From NCBI GenBank assembly GCA_039720395.1, contig CM077820.1, positions 50,267,425 through 50,331,424 on the forward strand: a stretch of 64,000 nucleotides of DNA, given 5' to 3'. Below the pieces are notes generated by a model that saw nothing but the letters and a program-made list of their open reading frames with translations, did no database searches and was not told where the DNA came from. The stretch is from Liquidambar formosana. Taxonomy: Eukaryota > Streptophyta > Magnoliopsida > Saxifragales > Altingiaceae. Within the stretch, counting starts at the first letter, position 1. The number at the start of each line of letters is the position of its first letter. Position numbers and translations under genes: made by a program. Shown piece after piece: positions 49,365-62,159 of this stretch.

Positions 49365-52214
49365 CTACTATTTGCCCAAATTAATTTGTTCTACTAATGC
49401 GGTAGCATCACATCAGCACGTATATTATATATTGTTTTTTTTTTAATGAAAATTTTAAATAATTAGCTCTCAGTTGGACGAATAAATTTGAGTAAATAAG
49501 TTTCGGTGGCACTACGTACTCATTACCATGGATGGTTAAAATACTTTTCTTGAATAAGCACATGCAGCATCTTTTGGAGCTTGTCATTGCAATAGTTTAG
49601 TTACTTGATCATATTGCACCATTCCATAATGTTTAGTGGGAATTCATTCGCAGGTGTTTAATTTTATAAACTGTTTAACCACTTATTTCAATTTACATTA
49701 GTAAGATCCCACATCAGTTTTTAGGAATGGACGACGGGAATGGGAAGAGAAAAGGTACGAGGGTGCCCTTAAGGGTGTATTGACGAGCTTTTCCATATTT
49801 GAGGAGAAATTGCAAAACTCCTTTGACCCTTGACGCTTTACCTTCGAATAAAGAACCCTACAAGGGTACACATACAAAATTTCATCACAAAATGCTATTT
49901 GATTAGACAAAATTTTGATATTTTTCAATTGAAAATCTTTCAACTTTGACAAGTGTAACTTATTATTGGCTATATTTATTATTATTATTTATTATTTTAC
50001 TTTTTTTTTTGTGATTTAACTATTTGGGGTACCCAGGCTTACTCTCGCCAAGATTTTGATTCAAACTATTCCCTTAACGATCTGTGTGAGATGCCCTATA
50101 CCCACACAGGCAACAATCTCTTTGAAAAGTTGAAACGATGAACTGGAGAGTACATTCTGGACCTAACTACTCAACCAACCCCACAACGGTTATTTTTTGT
50201 TATATTTAAACCAATACAACAAACTCAATGCAATAAATCTTATGAAAATCATAGGAAGAAAAATGAAGGGGCCTACAAAAGTAACAAAACAGACAAATTT
50301 AGGTAGAGATCTCATTCTTATTCAAACTTATTAATCAATGTGAATAAATTCCAACTTGATTGGAGCCCGATCTTTGGGAGGCAAGGCAAAAGTAGGAATG
50401 AGATTCCCACTTTAGTGGGCGTCTCAAAACCACACTACCATAAAATTTTAATATTCCCCTTTCAGCTCCAGCTCGCCCATTTTTCCTTCTTCTTCACAAG
50501 GGTAGTTGCAGAGGTTGCTGTGTTGGAATGGGAAAAAGGGGCCTGGCTATCATTTTCATCAGGGCTAGGCTCAATATGGTAGGGATTGAGGTGATCGTCT
50601 TAGGTCCAAACTCCAAAGGCTTTAATCCACTTATTTAAAAAGCCCCTATGCAAACCATCAACGTACCCTTGTGGTCTTAATAGCAGTACTGGTGTGGGTG
50701 AGGATTTAACCCCTAAAAAATCAAAAATGAAAATAAAAATAGAAGCTCCTACAAAAGGTTCTATTTAAAATTTTGGCCTTAGTTTCCCTTCACATTCAAT
50801 ACTACAATGCCCTGTGTGTGTGAAAATTAAGGTGTTGGGTGGTCGTGAACATATATATGATTGTCTTGTCAATAAGGTATTTTAAAAAAATTTACTTTAA
50901 ATTTGATCCCATTCCTGGCAGTCCCATTTGAGTTGAATCAAACGTTGTAAGTGGGAATGGAATACTGATTGTAGCAAAGGCTCCACTGGTCATTCTCTTA
51001 TCGGGTCCCATGCACAAACGGGATGCCCATTCCTAGGAACCAGACGCACCCATGGGCATGTTTTGGTCCTTGATAATGATTACAAATGGGCTTGTTTTGG
51101 TCATTTCAAAAACGAAATGACAATCATTGTGGACTCAAATCTTTTTCACAGGAAAACGTTAAGTTGTTCAAATTTTTCGTCAATATCATCTTACTCAAAT
51201 GATGCGCCAAGATTACTCAATCAAAAATTTTATTAAGAAAATAATTTTATTCATTATATACTAATGTGACTGTTGTTACATCATTTGGATAAGAAGATTT
51301 AGATAATTTTTTAATAAATATACTAATATATTATTTACTTTCACAATCCCTATCACATCAGTCAATTTAGGGATCGAGTTAGAAAGAAAAGCACATTTAG
51401 ATTAAGATAAAATGTAAGGTTATATTGTTCATTATCTTTTTTTTTTTTCTTTTAAACAAGTAGGTTGTTCATTTTCTAAGAGTGGAAAAGAATTAAGGCG
51501 CTAGGACATTCCTTGAGTGGCTTTGACGGTGAAGCATCATATGATTTTTAACATTAAGTATTATGGACATTTCAAGTTTATCTCAATTTTTCAAATCCCC
51601 ATCCCCCCCCCCCCCCCCCCTCCTAACGTTATCCTATTTCTCTCTCCAAATTAAATAGCCCAAAAAGTAGGCAATCATAATAAATATTCTCTCAAGAACA
51701 CGAAAGTAGGAAAATAAAAAAGAAGCTCTCTCTCAATATTATTACTCAAAATAATCAAAGTCTGAATTAAAGAACTGTTTACCATAAGGCTTACATCCTT
51801 TATATAGAGAACTAATAAGAAAACCTAATTCTATTAAAACAAGTAAATAGTAACCTTCTAAGAAACTAATTAAATAAAGCAACAAATAATAAGGAAAATA
51901 AATAAACCCAAAAATAGGAAAATAGTCTAAAATAAGCTAATTAACCCAAAACCCTAAAGTTGCAACAGCAAGAACTAAATCCCGAAATAGCTCGCCCAAA
52001 TGGCCCGGTGTCTGTACAAATTTTGTTAGGTTCTCGATATGAACCATCCCAACTTGCAACCCTAATTAAGAACCATTCATGGGGCTATTGTGGCGTGTCT
52101 TGAATCAAAGCCTGGACCCAAGACTGCGACTCTTTCAACACATATATTTGCATAAAACACAATAATCCTAAGCAAACTCTAAGAGTGGACATGCCTTCTT
52201 TGTTTTTTGTTTTT
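49365..52214. other. Gene-free spacer
   Basis: AT-rich DNA. Positions 50030-50192, read on the minus strand, resemble a diverged tRNA-derived SINE ('ggttgagtagttaggt' then 'gtttcaactttt'), which is weak. A C18 tract lies at 51603-51620. Around 51660-51960 is AT-rich, LTR-like sequence without identifiable ends. No gene is supported; the open frame at 50340-50582 has no recognisable features. Confidence 0.5.
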
Positions 52215-52860
52215 TGTTTTTTTTTTTATAGTGGAAATTCATTAAGAATGCATTAGAGAAATATCAGTTTGAACCCATAGGGTTAGCTCAGATGGTCAGG
52301 GCGTTAGGTATCGATTCCGAGATCTTGCTTTCGAGTCCCACGGGTCACATGCCCAAGGTGTAAGCCTTGTGACTTACCTGGCACATGTGTTGAGTATGCA
52401 ATGCATGTGCTCATGGAGGTTTACCGGTCGGCTAAGCTAGGAGTTGATCTTGGCGATAAATTGGCCAGGTGTGTTCCTCCTCATATCAAAAAATAAATCA
52501 ATATATATATATATATATATCAGTTTGGATTTGATCCCAGACAAAGTCTGATACCTCCTCCAACCATACAGAGAAAGAGTCAACAGAACATGCATATTTT
52601 GCCAAATCATATGCTACCCCATTACCCTCTCTATACACATGTTGGATAGAGAAAGAATTGAAATACCTACTTTCCTCCCTTAAATCTTCAAAAATGAGAC
52701 CAAGATTAGGAAAATTGTCCCCCAGTCTTTAATGCCTCTCATCACATCCATGTAATACATTCTTAAAACATGGAAAAAACTCATCCAAGACACTAGACAC
52801 CCATGCCTTGGGTAACTTTCATCAAAACAAAAATTTGAGTAGCGCGAGGGTCCAAGTTGT
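52215..52860 (-). mobile_element. LINE RNase H tail, interrupted by a SINE
   Basis: Read on the minus strand, the part right of 52517 encodes the end of a LINE RNase H region: HVYREGNGVAYDLAKYA, then a Ser/Trp-containing tail and VSDFVWDQIQTDIS, finishing beyond the SINE near 52250. A T-rich run at 52200-52230 would be the A tail on the other strand. It is a 5'-truncated remnant with no full frame. Confidence 0.6.
52272..52516 (+). mobile_element. tRNA-derived SINE
   Basis: Near its 5' end it has a box A-like 'ttagctcagatgg' (about 52282) and about 40 bases on a box B-like 'tttcgagtccc', the spacing of an internal RNA polymerase III promoter. It ends in an AT-rich tail with (AT)n. The target duplication ATATCAGTTTG lies at 52261-52271 and 52517-52527. 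It is nested inside a LINE tail. Confidence 0.85.
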
Positions 52861-54777
52861 GTCAGGGTGAGCTGCGCTCCATTCCGCCCAAAGCTCAGCC
52901 CATAGCTATCATGTAGGCCCGTAGTTTAACATCTTACGGCTTGAGCCTAAAAGTACCATAACTTCAAACGTGATACCAAAAATTTGTGTGCAGCGGTGAT
53001 ATTTCCTTGTTATCCTAACAGAGTATTACAAGTCAATAAACAAATATGGATAGGGATAGGGGCAGATCGAAGAGAGTGTCCATGTGTGCATGGGTAATTA
53101 CTTAATTTTTGGTAAATTTTTTTTTAAAAAAATTTATGGATAACTAATTTTTGTTATATTTACTAAAGTATCCTAGTCCCATTGAAAAAAAATATTTAAT
53201 TTTGTTTAATATTTAATTTATTTAGGTCAAATTTGCTAAGACACCATGGTGCACATGTACACACATGCAATTGCTTATGTGCAACTAGTGAGAAAAAATT
53301 CTAAATCTACCTTTGTATACAGAGTACTGAAAAGCAAATCTAGTCTCACAATAACATCATGAAAACATGCTAATATAGGTTATATTAGCACAATGCAATG
53401 GAGGTTGCATTAGTATATTATGAGGTACATTGGGCCAATGCAAAGGCACAACCCCTAATGCCTAGTTGTTACAACTAATATCAATACGTTCTCATGACAT
53501 CAATTATGTGGTAAATAAACATATATGCACAGTTATAGAATTAGCCACGTGTTGAAATTTCGTCTTACATTTTTAAAAACAATAAAAATAGAACATTTTG
53601 ATCCACACTTTTAGCACATGCCTTCTTCTTTATCCAACCCTAACTGAAATCGGATATCACTTGGCCACAAGAGCCAGACGACAATATGGTGACTTACACA
53701 CATTCTTCCCGTGACACTAAAGAATTGTTGTGTATATGTGGTATGACCGTTACACATAAGTTCTTCTCCATTTCAAGTGCCCTTGTTTTTGCCACATGGC
53801 AGAGTCAGCAATTCTAAACGTGGTCATGTTCTTTGGGAAGATAAGGTGCGTGTGGTCATCTCAGAAAGTTAAGAAATTGAAAATATATGAAACATAATCA
53901 ACTGCTCCCACACAAAAAGTGGTCACCGATGGGGACTGTTCAACCGACGGTTGAATTTATTACACTTCCATGGAATATTCACCAGCTGGGTTGGCTTCAA
54001 TATTCCAAGGCTCTCAAGGCCAAAATATCTTTTCAAAGTTTAATTATTTTTGAAGTGGTTTTAGCTACATTCTTTGCACATTAACCATTTTATTAGGCTA
54101 TGGCCCTCTAAAATGTGGACCCACAACTGGGAATTGCTCAAACAGTAGTGAATATGATTAGATGATATGTCATGGGTCTTTTCTCCTTTTGTGGTCCTAA
54201 TTCATATTAGTGGACCACAGGCTTCATTTCAATTCCTATTATCGATCAATACTTTGATACCTCCTTTAGTCATGTCAAATTTGTTCCATTAGTATAAATT
54301 TAATTTAAAAAATTGAAGGAGATTCATTTTTCTTAATTTTTTTTTTTTTCCTGGCTAATCTATATTCTAAAATACAAGGGACTGTTCAACTCAAGGTTGA
54401 ATATAATTTTGGTTTGGTATATCACATGCATTTGTATAAATTTAACTCCATAATGTACATATGTGTTCTTACAATGAGCATCCATGGGTCGTTTAAAGTT
54501 GGCTGAAAATTCTATTTAAATACTGTTAGATGAGAGAGGATATCAAATTTTGATAAATAATTAGTAAAATTTATCTATTTGGAATTCCTGTTATGCACAT
54601 ATATCTCAGCCGTTGTGCTGGGTATATCACCAAATCTGGATGCACAATTTATACATGCGACTTTTGTAGAGCCTTCCATCCAATAGTAGAGCCTTTTTTT
54701 TTCAGATTTAAACGATATTCTTGCAATATAAGTTCATTAATACACTCATGAGGGCACCCTTATCATAGTTTTTCCCC

Positions 54778-54838
<61 letters not shown>

Positions 54839-55992
54839 TTAAGTGAGAAAATATCTGCTTCAGCATCCTCTTCTTCAGAGCTTCATAATTCGGCGTACGT
54901 GGGAAGCGCAACGGTCATATAACCAAACTTGGATGATTCCTCGCTACTTTAGATAATCACATAACTGAACAGAAGCCATCAAATTAAGATCCAATTATTG
55001 ATTTTTTTTTTTGGCAGGTTCCTAGAATATGCCTCCTATGTCATAAAAAAATCAAACCAAAATGACCCCACCTAGCTTGAAAGAGGAGTCAGCTGAACCT
55101 ATATGGCCATTCAGTTGTCAAAAGATGAATGCCGCTTCATCTATCCAAAATTTATACCAGATTAATTCATGGCAAACTGATTAAATTCAGACATATGCAT
55201 TAAAAATTGATCAAAAGTCTGACACACTGCGACACAAATGTCTTCCTCAATTTTGACTACATATGATACCATGTTGACGAGAAGGCATCACTATTATGCA
55301 TAATTTTTTCTCATGATCCAAAGCTGATTTGGCAATTACTTTTTTCCTATAAATTAACATAAAAATAACTTGAATTTTTAATTACAAATTAGAAAATGCT
55401 ATTCTTAATTTTTCTTTAATGATTTGGCTATTGATATAACTTGTATTTAAAAAGCACATACCCAAAAAAAAAAAAATTTGTTGATATGAGTATGTCACAT
55501 CATTAGAAAAAATAATATATATAGATAGCAATACTCTTACTAATTTTCTATTATCACATTAGCAAATGAAAGAAGTGTGTAACTTCGGAATTGCTTAATT
55601 GATATCAAAAATGTTGACCTTTGCATGGAAGAAAACCAAAAGCTATCTCATATACTCACACAAAGTCACCCACATAGATCCCACCCATGTAAGCATAGGA
55701 ACTAAGTTACAGGATGAACTTAGAGGATAAATATTACTAAAAGGCATTCGACAACTTAATCTTACATATAATCTTAAGAGATAGATTAGTGGTTTTTAAT
55801 ACGTAATTACACCTCAAGAAATGGAAATTCTCAAGTTTGACTTCTCACTTTTTTTTAGGATTAATCATTAATCCAATTTATCTTGTGTGTTAATTGATAT
55901 TGAATGGGCGATATTTTTAATCTTATTTTAGAAGATTATTCAAACCAAAGGTTTTGATAGCAATTTTTTTTTTTTTTTTTTCCCAAAAACCT
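52861..55992. other. Gene-free spacer with TA/GA microsatellite
   Basis: AT-rich spacer. A (TA)n(GA)n microsatellite lies at 54778-54832. Short open frames at 53887 and 54708 show no family features, and the latter is mostly microsatellite. I see nothing else I can support. Confidence 0.6.
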
Positions 55993-55995
55993 TTA

Positions 55996-57494
55996 GGCTG
56001 TGTTTGGTTTGCAGATTTTTTAAGGGAAAGAAAATATAAGGGAAAAAAAATGGGAAGGAAAGAAAATGTGTGGAAAATACAAAATTTTCTTGTGTTTGGT
56101 TGTTGAGGAAAAATGTGAGGAAAAAAAATGTGAATTCTTAAGGAAAGTGATTTTTTTATGTTTGGTTTTTGAGGGAAAATTGAAAAGAAAGAAAAATCCA
56201 TACACACTTTAAAATTTTCAAATGGCTAAAATGGCTAAATATTGTCATGCTATAAAATGAAAATAAAAAATAAAAAATGCCCTGCTTTCCAACACTCGTT
56301 ATAACTGAACACTTTTTTTTGCCAAATTAGTCCAAACCACTATAAGCCAAAAGACTACAATATCCTCATCTTCCAAATTATAAACATCCCTTGCCTCTAA
56401 TCTTGAGTAGCCTAATCTGGCTAACATAAAACAAAGCACTTGGTGTGAAGTTGAAGGTGTCATGTGATTCTTTTTGGCTTTACAACTATATGACACTAGA
56501 AATCAGGCTCTTAATATCATCAGTACTTATTACTTGAATAATTCATAAAGTGCATAATACCATAGAAAACCAATTATTTGTGTAGTTAACTAAGGAATCA
56601 ACACTAGAGTGATCATCTATGACTACATGGATATTATGAATTTGATAGCATCATCCCAACATTTTATTTTTCCCCCACCAGAAATATTAAAGTCGAACCA
56701 AACAAATACAAAAACCAACATAGATCTCCATCCATGTAAAGCAAGAATGCATCAAAGACTATATAACAAACCCAGCAGCTTATGATGGATCAAGCTCCAC
56801 ACATATTCTCAAAGCACAATACAGTACTCTTCCATATATTTTTGTAGCCGAAGTGTTCATTTTGTATAACAGATTTATCTATTTATTCATTTGTTTGTTT
56901 TTAGAGAGATAGAGCAAGCTCTACAAAGCAACCTTTAACCAAAAAATTTTCTCTCTTTCAATAATTTTATCAAATAGTTTGGATGCAACTGGTTTCAAAC
57001 CAAAGCCAAAGGGCCAAACCAAAACAATATCAATCGGAATAAGCTAAAATTTACAAAATAGAATCATTAAAATCCCACATAAGAAATGGCAATGGAAGAC
57101 AAGGAGCCTAGATGAGCCATCATACAATTGAAAAGACCACAGAAATCATAGACAACGATCGACGGTAAGATGTTGCCGACGGTGGCCGCCGATCGATTGT
57201 TAACAGCGGTCCACGGTTTGCTATGGGCGAGGCATCCTCAAACAAAGGGAGGCAGAAGAGTGAAAGTCGTTTCTGTTCTCAAAGGATTGAGATAGTTTAG
57301 TCCGATAAAATTTTCCATGGTAGTTTCCAACTTTCCTCATGTTTTCAAAAGGAAAATTATTATTGGATTTTTCCCCCTTATTTTCCCTTACATTTTTTTT
57401 CCATTTATTTTTTCCTTGCAATCAAACAAGAGAAACTAGATTCTCTCAAATTTTTTTTCCTTTCCATCCTAAAATCCCTGAACCAAACAGAGGG
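55996..57494. mobile_element. PIF/Harbinger-like non-autonomous element, 1.5 kb
   Basis: The left end is GGCTGTGTTTGGTT and the right end in reverse is CCCTCTGTTTGGTT. TTA lies on both sides (55993-55995 and 57495-57497), the target duplication of this superfamily. A/G-rich stretches near the left end are mirrored by T/C-rich ones near the right. A small GC-rich patch (about 57150-57240) may be captured sequence. There is no transposase. Confidence 0.65.
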
Positions 57495-57497
57495 TTA

Positions 57498-58088
57498 ATA
57501 CCGCATGTATGATTTGGCTTTTCCCGGGCCTCATCATATGCCAACTGTCTAAATAATGGCACAAAATGCGATGATTGTTATCCAAGACCAGGGCGCAGTC
57601 TCCTTTGAAAAATAAAAACAAAAGGTCTACTCATATGGTGACCTGATGTGTTATTGTATTAATAAAAAAGAATTTTTTGCTTGAAAAAAACCAATAGAAA
57701 AGAATTTTATAATTAGAGCTTTTCATTTGTTTTTTTATTTTTTTTTCAGGTAATTGTTAGGCGATCTGGTAGACTGTCATGGAGATTGCAGACCCCACAC
57801 TATACCACCATACGCGTGGCAGCTTTGGTGCTTCCCAATTTGAATTTGGTAGTTCGTACAACCTTGTCACTAACGAATTTCTTTCTAAAAGATGGATGGG
57901 ACAGAATTAATTAAGAAAAATTCTACTCCGTACCTTGTTCTTCTTCTCTTTTAATTTTTTTTTTTTTTTTTTTAAGAATAATGATCAATTTAATTCGTGT
58001 GATTAAGTGAGCTAGTCTTTTATGTACCTGTGACACGGTTTGGTGGAATCACATATCATTGGGAATAATAAAGTCAGATTGTAAGTCA
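57498..58088. other. Spacer
   Basis: AT-rich spacer with a poly-T run at about 57955-57975. No feature is seen. Confidence 0.6.
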
Positions 58089-58097
58089 AAAAATATT

Positions 58098-59825
58098 GAG
58101 AAAATTATAGATTGGCCCCTTGATCTTTGAGTAGAAATCACTTTTCACCTCTCATCTATAAAATCAAACAAATAATTCCTTCAAATTTCAAAAATGTTAT
58201 TTGGACTTACGCCGTTAATGGAATTCGTGAAATAACTATTATATCTCTTAGACATTTTCATCTAAAGATGCAAAATTACATCCTTACCCTCATTTTATTT
58301 TACACAAACAAATTAGATGAAGCTTCCTTGAGAAGCTTCTAGATCCTTACATGGAACCCAAATGGAAGGAGGCGATCAGAGTCAGAAAACTCACTGGAGT
58401 TGTAGCGACAACTCATCACCTCCAAACCCTAACACCACCCAACCATGAAACCCAAACCATCACCACCTCCGCCACCAAAGACGACTACTTCACCGCCGTC
58501 CACCACATCTCTAACATCGATCGTCTGCTACGACTTCTACATGGAAAAAACCCTCAACAAGCTCCGCCTCACTAGCACCTCCAACCTCGTCTACCGCATC
58601 CTCCGTAGCTGCTCCACCTCCGGCATCGAGTCCTTTCGCTTCTTCAATTAGGTCTGCACCCACCACCCCTCCTACGAACCCACCACCATCGAATTCGAAG
58701 AGCTCATCAAAACCCTAGCTCATACCCGCAAGTACGAGACAATATGGAAAATCGTTGAGCAGATGAAGAAAAAAACCCCACAATCTCTCCCCATCCACTA
58801 TTTCCTTCATCATCGAAGAGTACGACAAATAGGGTTGAAACCCAAACCCATTCACCGATACACAACATTTAGATCTGAAGCCGTCAAATTTGAAGCCCAA
58901 ACCTTCGTCACTGATGGCGTGGTACACCATCCAAAGCAACTCAATGGCCATCTACAAATCGCAGTTGGGTTATCACTGTTGGTTGTTGCGGTTCTTCATG
59001 GTGGTTGTAGATCTGAATGCCATTGGCTTCTCCGACATTGCCCAAGAAGAAAAGAATAACGTAGAAGGGAACTACCATGGAAATCTGATTCTTTGAGATT
59101 AAATCTAATCATGAGTGGTGGGGGTTTTAGTGAATGTGGTGGATGATAGGAAGGTGGACTTGAATGTGGGTATGGTAGTGATGGGAGATTCTGTTGCTTT
59201 CAATGAAGAGTTAGAAAATTTTCAATGGAAGGGAGAAGTTGGAGTGAGGGTTAAGTGGTGGTCGTGGGTGGGTACTGGGTAGTGAGCTAGGTTGGGTGGT
59301 CGTAGTGGTGGTGATGGGCAGTGCAAGGAGATGGTGATGTTGGAATTTGACAAATTCTACATCTGTTAGATTGAATTTCTCTGCAAAATTTAAATCCTCC
59401 AAATTCAAAGTATAAATTCCGCTTGAACCCTAGAAATTTCGTGTCTGGTAAGAATTTGCTGCTTGTAATTTGGGAGTCCATTTTAAATGAAAACAAAGTA
59501 GAGTTTGTCGGCGACATCTTGTGAAGAAACAACCATGGATACTATGGTTGGAAGCCAGATAGAGCTTCAATCAGTGATAGAGGAAGCCAATGGCTGAGGG
59601 AGTGAGAGGCACGTGGGCTGTTAAGGGTATTTTGGTCTTACTTGTAAAGTATGTTGGTCACGTGCGTTGCACGTGACTTTTTCTGTTAAAATCATAACGT
59701 CAGTTAGACAGAAGGGTGTAAAGTGAATATTTTTTAAACTTGAGGGGTTATTTGTCCAATTTTAAAGATGAGGGGTGAAAAGTAATTTTCGCTCAAAGAT
59801 CAGGGGGACAATCTGTAATTTTCCC
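58098..59825. mobile_element. Pack-MULE carrying a PPR gene fragment
   Basis: Long inverted ends of about 90-100 bp: the left begins GAGAAAATTATAGATTGG and the right in reverse GGGAAAATTACAGATTG. Both continue through 'cttttcacc.ctcatct' to 'acaaataa'. The perfect 9-bp duplication AAAAATATT lies at 58089-58097 and 59826-59834. The interior is much more GC-rich than its surroundings and holds a broken pentatricopeptide-repeat gene piece, possibly with a second captured piece near 59340-59530. No transposase frame is present. These are the hallmarks of a Pack-MULE. Confidence 0.85.
58495..58830 (+). pseudogene. Captured PPR protein gene fragment
   Basis: Translation across frames gives the N-terminal part of a plant P-class pentatricopeptide-repeat protein: FTAVHHISNI, then after a frame change FYMEKTLNKLRLTSTSNLVY and LRSCSTSGIESFRFFN, a TAG stop at 58649-58651, and beyond it THHPSYEPTTIEFEELIKTL, TRKYETIWKIVEQMK and a hint of the next repeat. 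PPR proteins bind organellar RNA, but this piece is short, frame-shifted and stopped, so it makes no such protein. It lies inside a MULE and was probably copied from an expressed gene elsewhere in the genome. Confidence 0.75.
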
Positions 59826-59834
59826 AAAAATATT

Positions 59835-61900
59835 TTGAGAATTCCATTTTACCCCATTTTCATTGGTTAACTTGTAACATTACATCAACCATGTCAAAAC
59901 TATATAATTTGTATAAGTTTTTTTTTCGTGTCATTAATTCTTTAAGTTTTGGATTCCTATTTTTTTTAAGTAGAAACCTCTCAACGATTAATTCTTGACA
60001 TCATAATCGTAGGTGTTTCTTTTATTTTCTCTTCATTTTTTAAATGAAAATATAAAAGTTAATTAAAAGGAAGCCAAGACAACAATACATAATACTCCAT
60101 AGTAAACAATATATTAGCTCAACAAAAAGATAATAAGTAAACAGAAAACAACCAATTCCGACTAATACCACCTCAAAAAATCAATCCTAAGGACCCAAAA
60201 CAGCACAACTTAGAAAACCAAGCTAGTGAAGCCATCAATCGTTGAATCCATATCCATATCGCCGCAACCATGAGTGAACATCCAACTATACAAGATAAAT
60301 TTTTTATCAAAAAGACAAAGAAATTTAGTGTCATCACAAATCTTACATGTTTGATTATTAGAGGAATAAAGGTTTGAGCTCAGGACTATCGATCACGAGC
60401 ATTTCAATTATACAATCTAAATGACCCTTTTTAACATACCATTCAATTAAAGCCTCAACGAAATTTTATTTTTTTTCTCATACTCGGACTTGAAAATAGT
60501 TAGTCCTAATTGATCAATCCCAATCTTAATTACTGCTGTATATGAAGAGAGTGGGTCAAATAATGCTAAATCAGCAGAAGTTCTAATAAATCTGCTCATG
60601 AGATGGCCAAATGAGCATTTGACAATGACTTTTCTGATTTTTTTAAGACTAATAAATTACCAATAATTGTGAAAAGAGTCTATTTTAGAAATGTTTATAG
60701 TAGGTCTTAGATTTTCCATTTCTTTTTGTTGGTTTTTTCTTTTCTTTTGTTTGGTTCTCATGGCTTTCCCAGCAAAAAAACATTAAATTAAATTAAATTA
60801 AAAGAAATAAAAAATAAAAAATGAAAAGGAAAAGAAGAGAAATTTGATTGACCGGCCTTACCAGCACCATGAGGTTTTGACCTCCTACTACTCTCTAAAT
60901 AAAAATCTCTTAACAGCTAACCTTTAAAACTAGACTCATATATAGGTCATTATTAAGTAGAACGTACTTTTGCATGGTAGAATCCAAGGCTCGACCCAGA
61001 AAATACTGTTTCTTATCCTAATTTTGATGTTGATGTGACAAGAACGAGCTGATGCTACTAGAGAGGATCCATTCCCTACGCCACCAATTTACAAAACATG
61101 ACAAAGTATTTTAAGTGGCTTACCGAGCTTCAAAAACATTACGATTTCTCATTTCTGACCAAATAGAATTAATATGCTATATTAATTTGTTTTCTACAAC
61201 AATAACAACTTCATTATTTTCTAAAGAGTTTATCTAACATGGCAGACTATTTGTTCCCTCATACATACAAACACTCATTTAATATGTGAGCTTATCTCTT
61301 ATTTAATTGTGTTACTCAAAACATTGATCTCCAATGAGAGAAATAAATGGTGAGGTAAAACTAAAAATTACTTTCAATTAGCTTTAAAGAGTGTTCTTCA
61401 ATGGTTGAGTTAAATGGTGAGTTAAAAAAACTTAGAATTAAACTTAAAGTTAAATCTAGCACTTTAGGTTTGAACTATTTGACCATATCACCAAAAAAAT
61501 AGAATAATAATAGTTGAAATAAGAGAAAATTAAATGAGTTAAAAAATAGTTTTTACTGCAATGAAACAGCCACTTTAACTCACCAAGATTAGAAATGCGT
61601 TAAGGCTTTTCTCCTATCTAAATTTTAAAAAAACTAGATCGTAAAAAACAGAAATGATCACCACTCTTCCACGTGGACAAAATCAAGATAACTAACATAA
61701 GTCTCTTGGTTGGCCGACATAATCCATTACCATGCAAAAACTCCCGCCCTCACTTGCAACCTTTCCTCCTCTAAGCCAACACTAGCTGAAGAAGAGAGAG
61801 AATTAAAGAAGAGATAGAGAGAGAGAATAAAAAGGCAAATCTAGGCCAAGTCTTACGCACATCATACGTGGGACCCGGCAGCGATTCCTCTTTCTATCGT
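59835..61900. other. Gene-free spacer upstream of FAF gene
   Basis: AT-rich DNA without a recognisable gene. Positions about 61300-61600 contain repeated 'aatggtga.gtaaaa' phrases and may be an old MITE. From about 61790 it becomes GA/CT-rich and serves as promoter or leader of the next gene. Confidence 0.55.
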
Positions 61901-61964
61901 CCAGCTCATTCAGCGCTTGGCTCTTACTCCCTTTTGTCACGTTGGCACTCTCTTCACCATATCA

Positions 61965-62035
61965 CCTTTTCTCTCTCTCTCTCCTCTCTCTTTCTCTCTC
62001 TACTCTCACTCTCTCTCTCTCTCACCCTTCTTTTT
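61965..62035 (+). repeat. CT-rich leader of FAF gene
   Basis: A (CT)n-rich stretch 125-195 bp before the chosen ATG. Pyrimidine-rich tracts of this kind are common in plant 5' untranslated regions and core promoters. Confidence 0.6.
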
Positions 62036-62159
62036 CCCTATCTTTGGCGTGAGGATATTATTAATACCCTCATCCCCTCCTCTCTATTTTCTCAAAAATT
62101 TTGCTCTCACCTCTCTCTCCCTTCCCCTTCTCTTCCTAAGCAAAGCTCCATGCACAATT

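Noticed and set aside
61917..62159. An earlier start for the FAF gene
   Set aside because: The extra 81 residues are translated CT-rich leader (Ser/Leu/Phe low complexity) and do not resemble FAF proteins.
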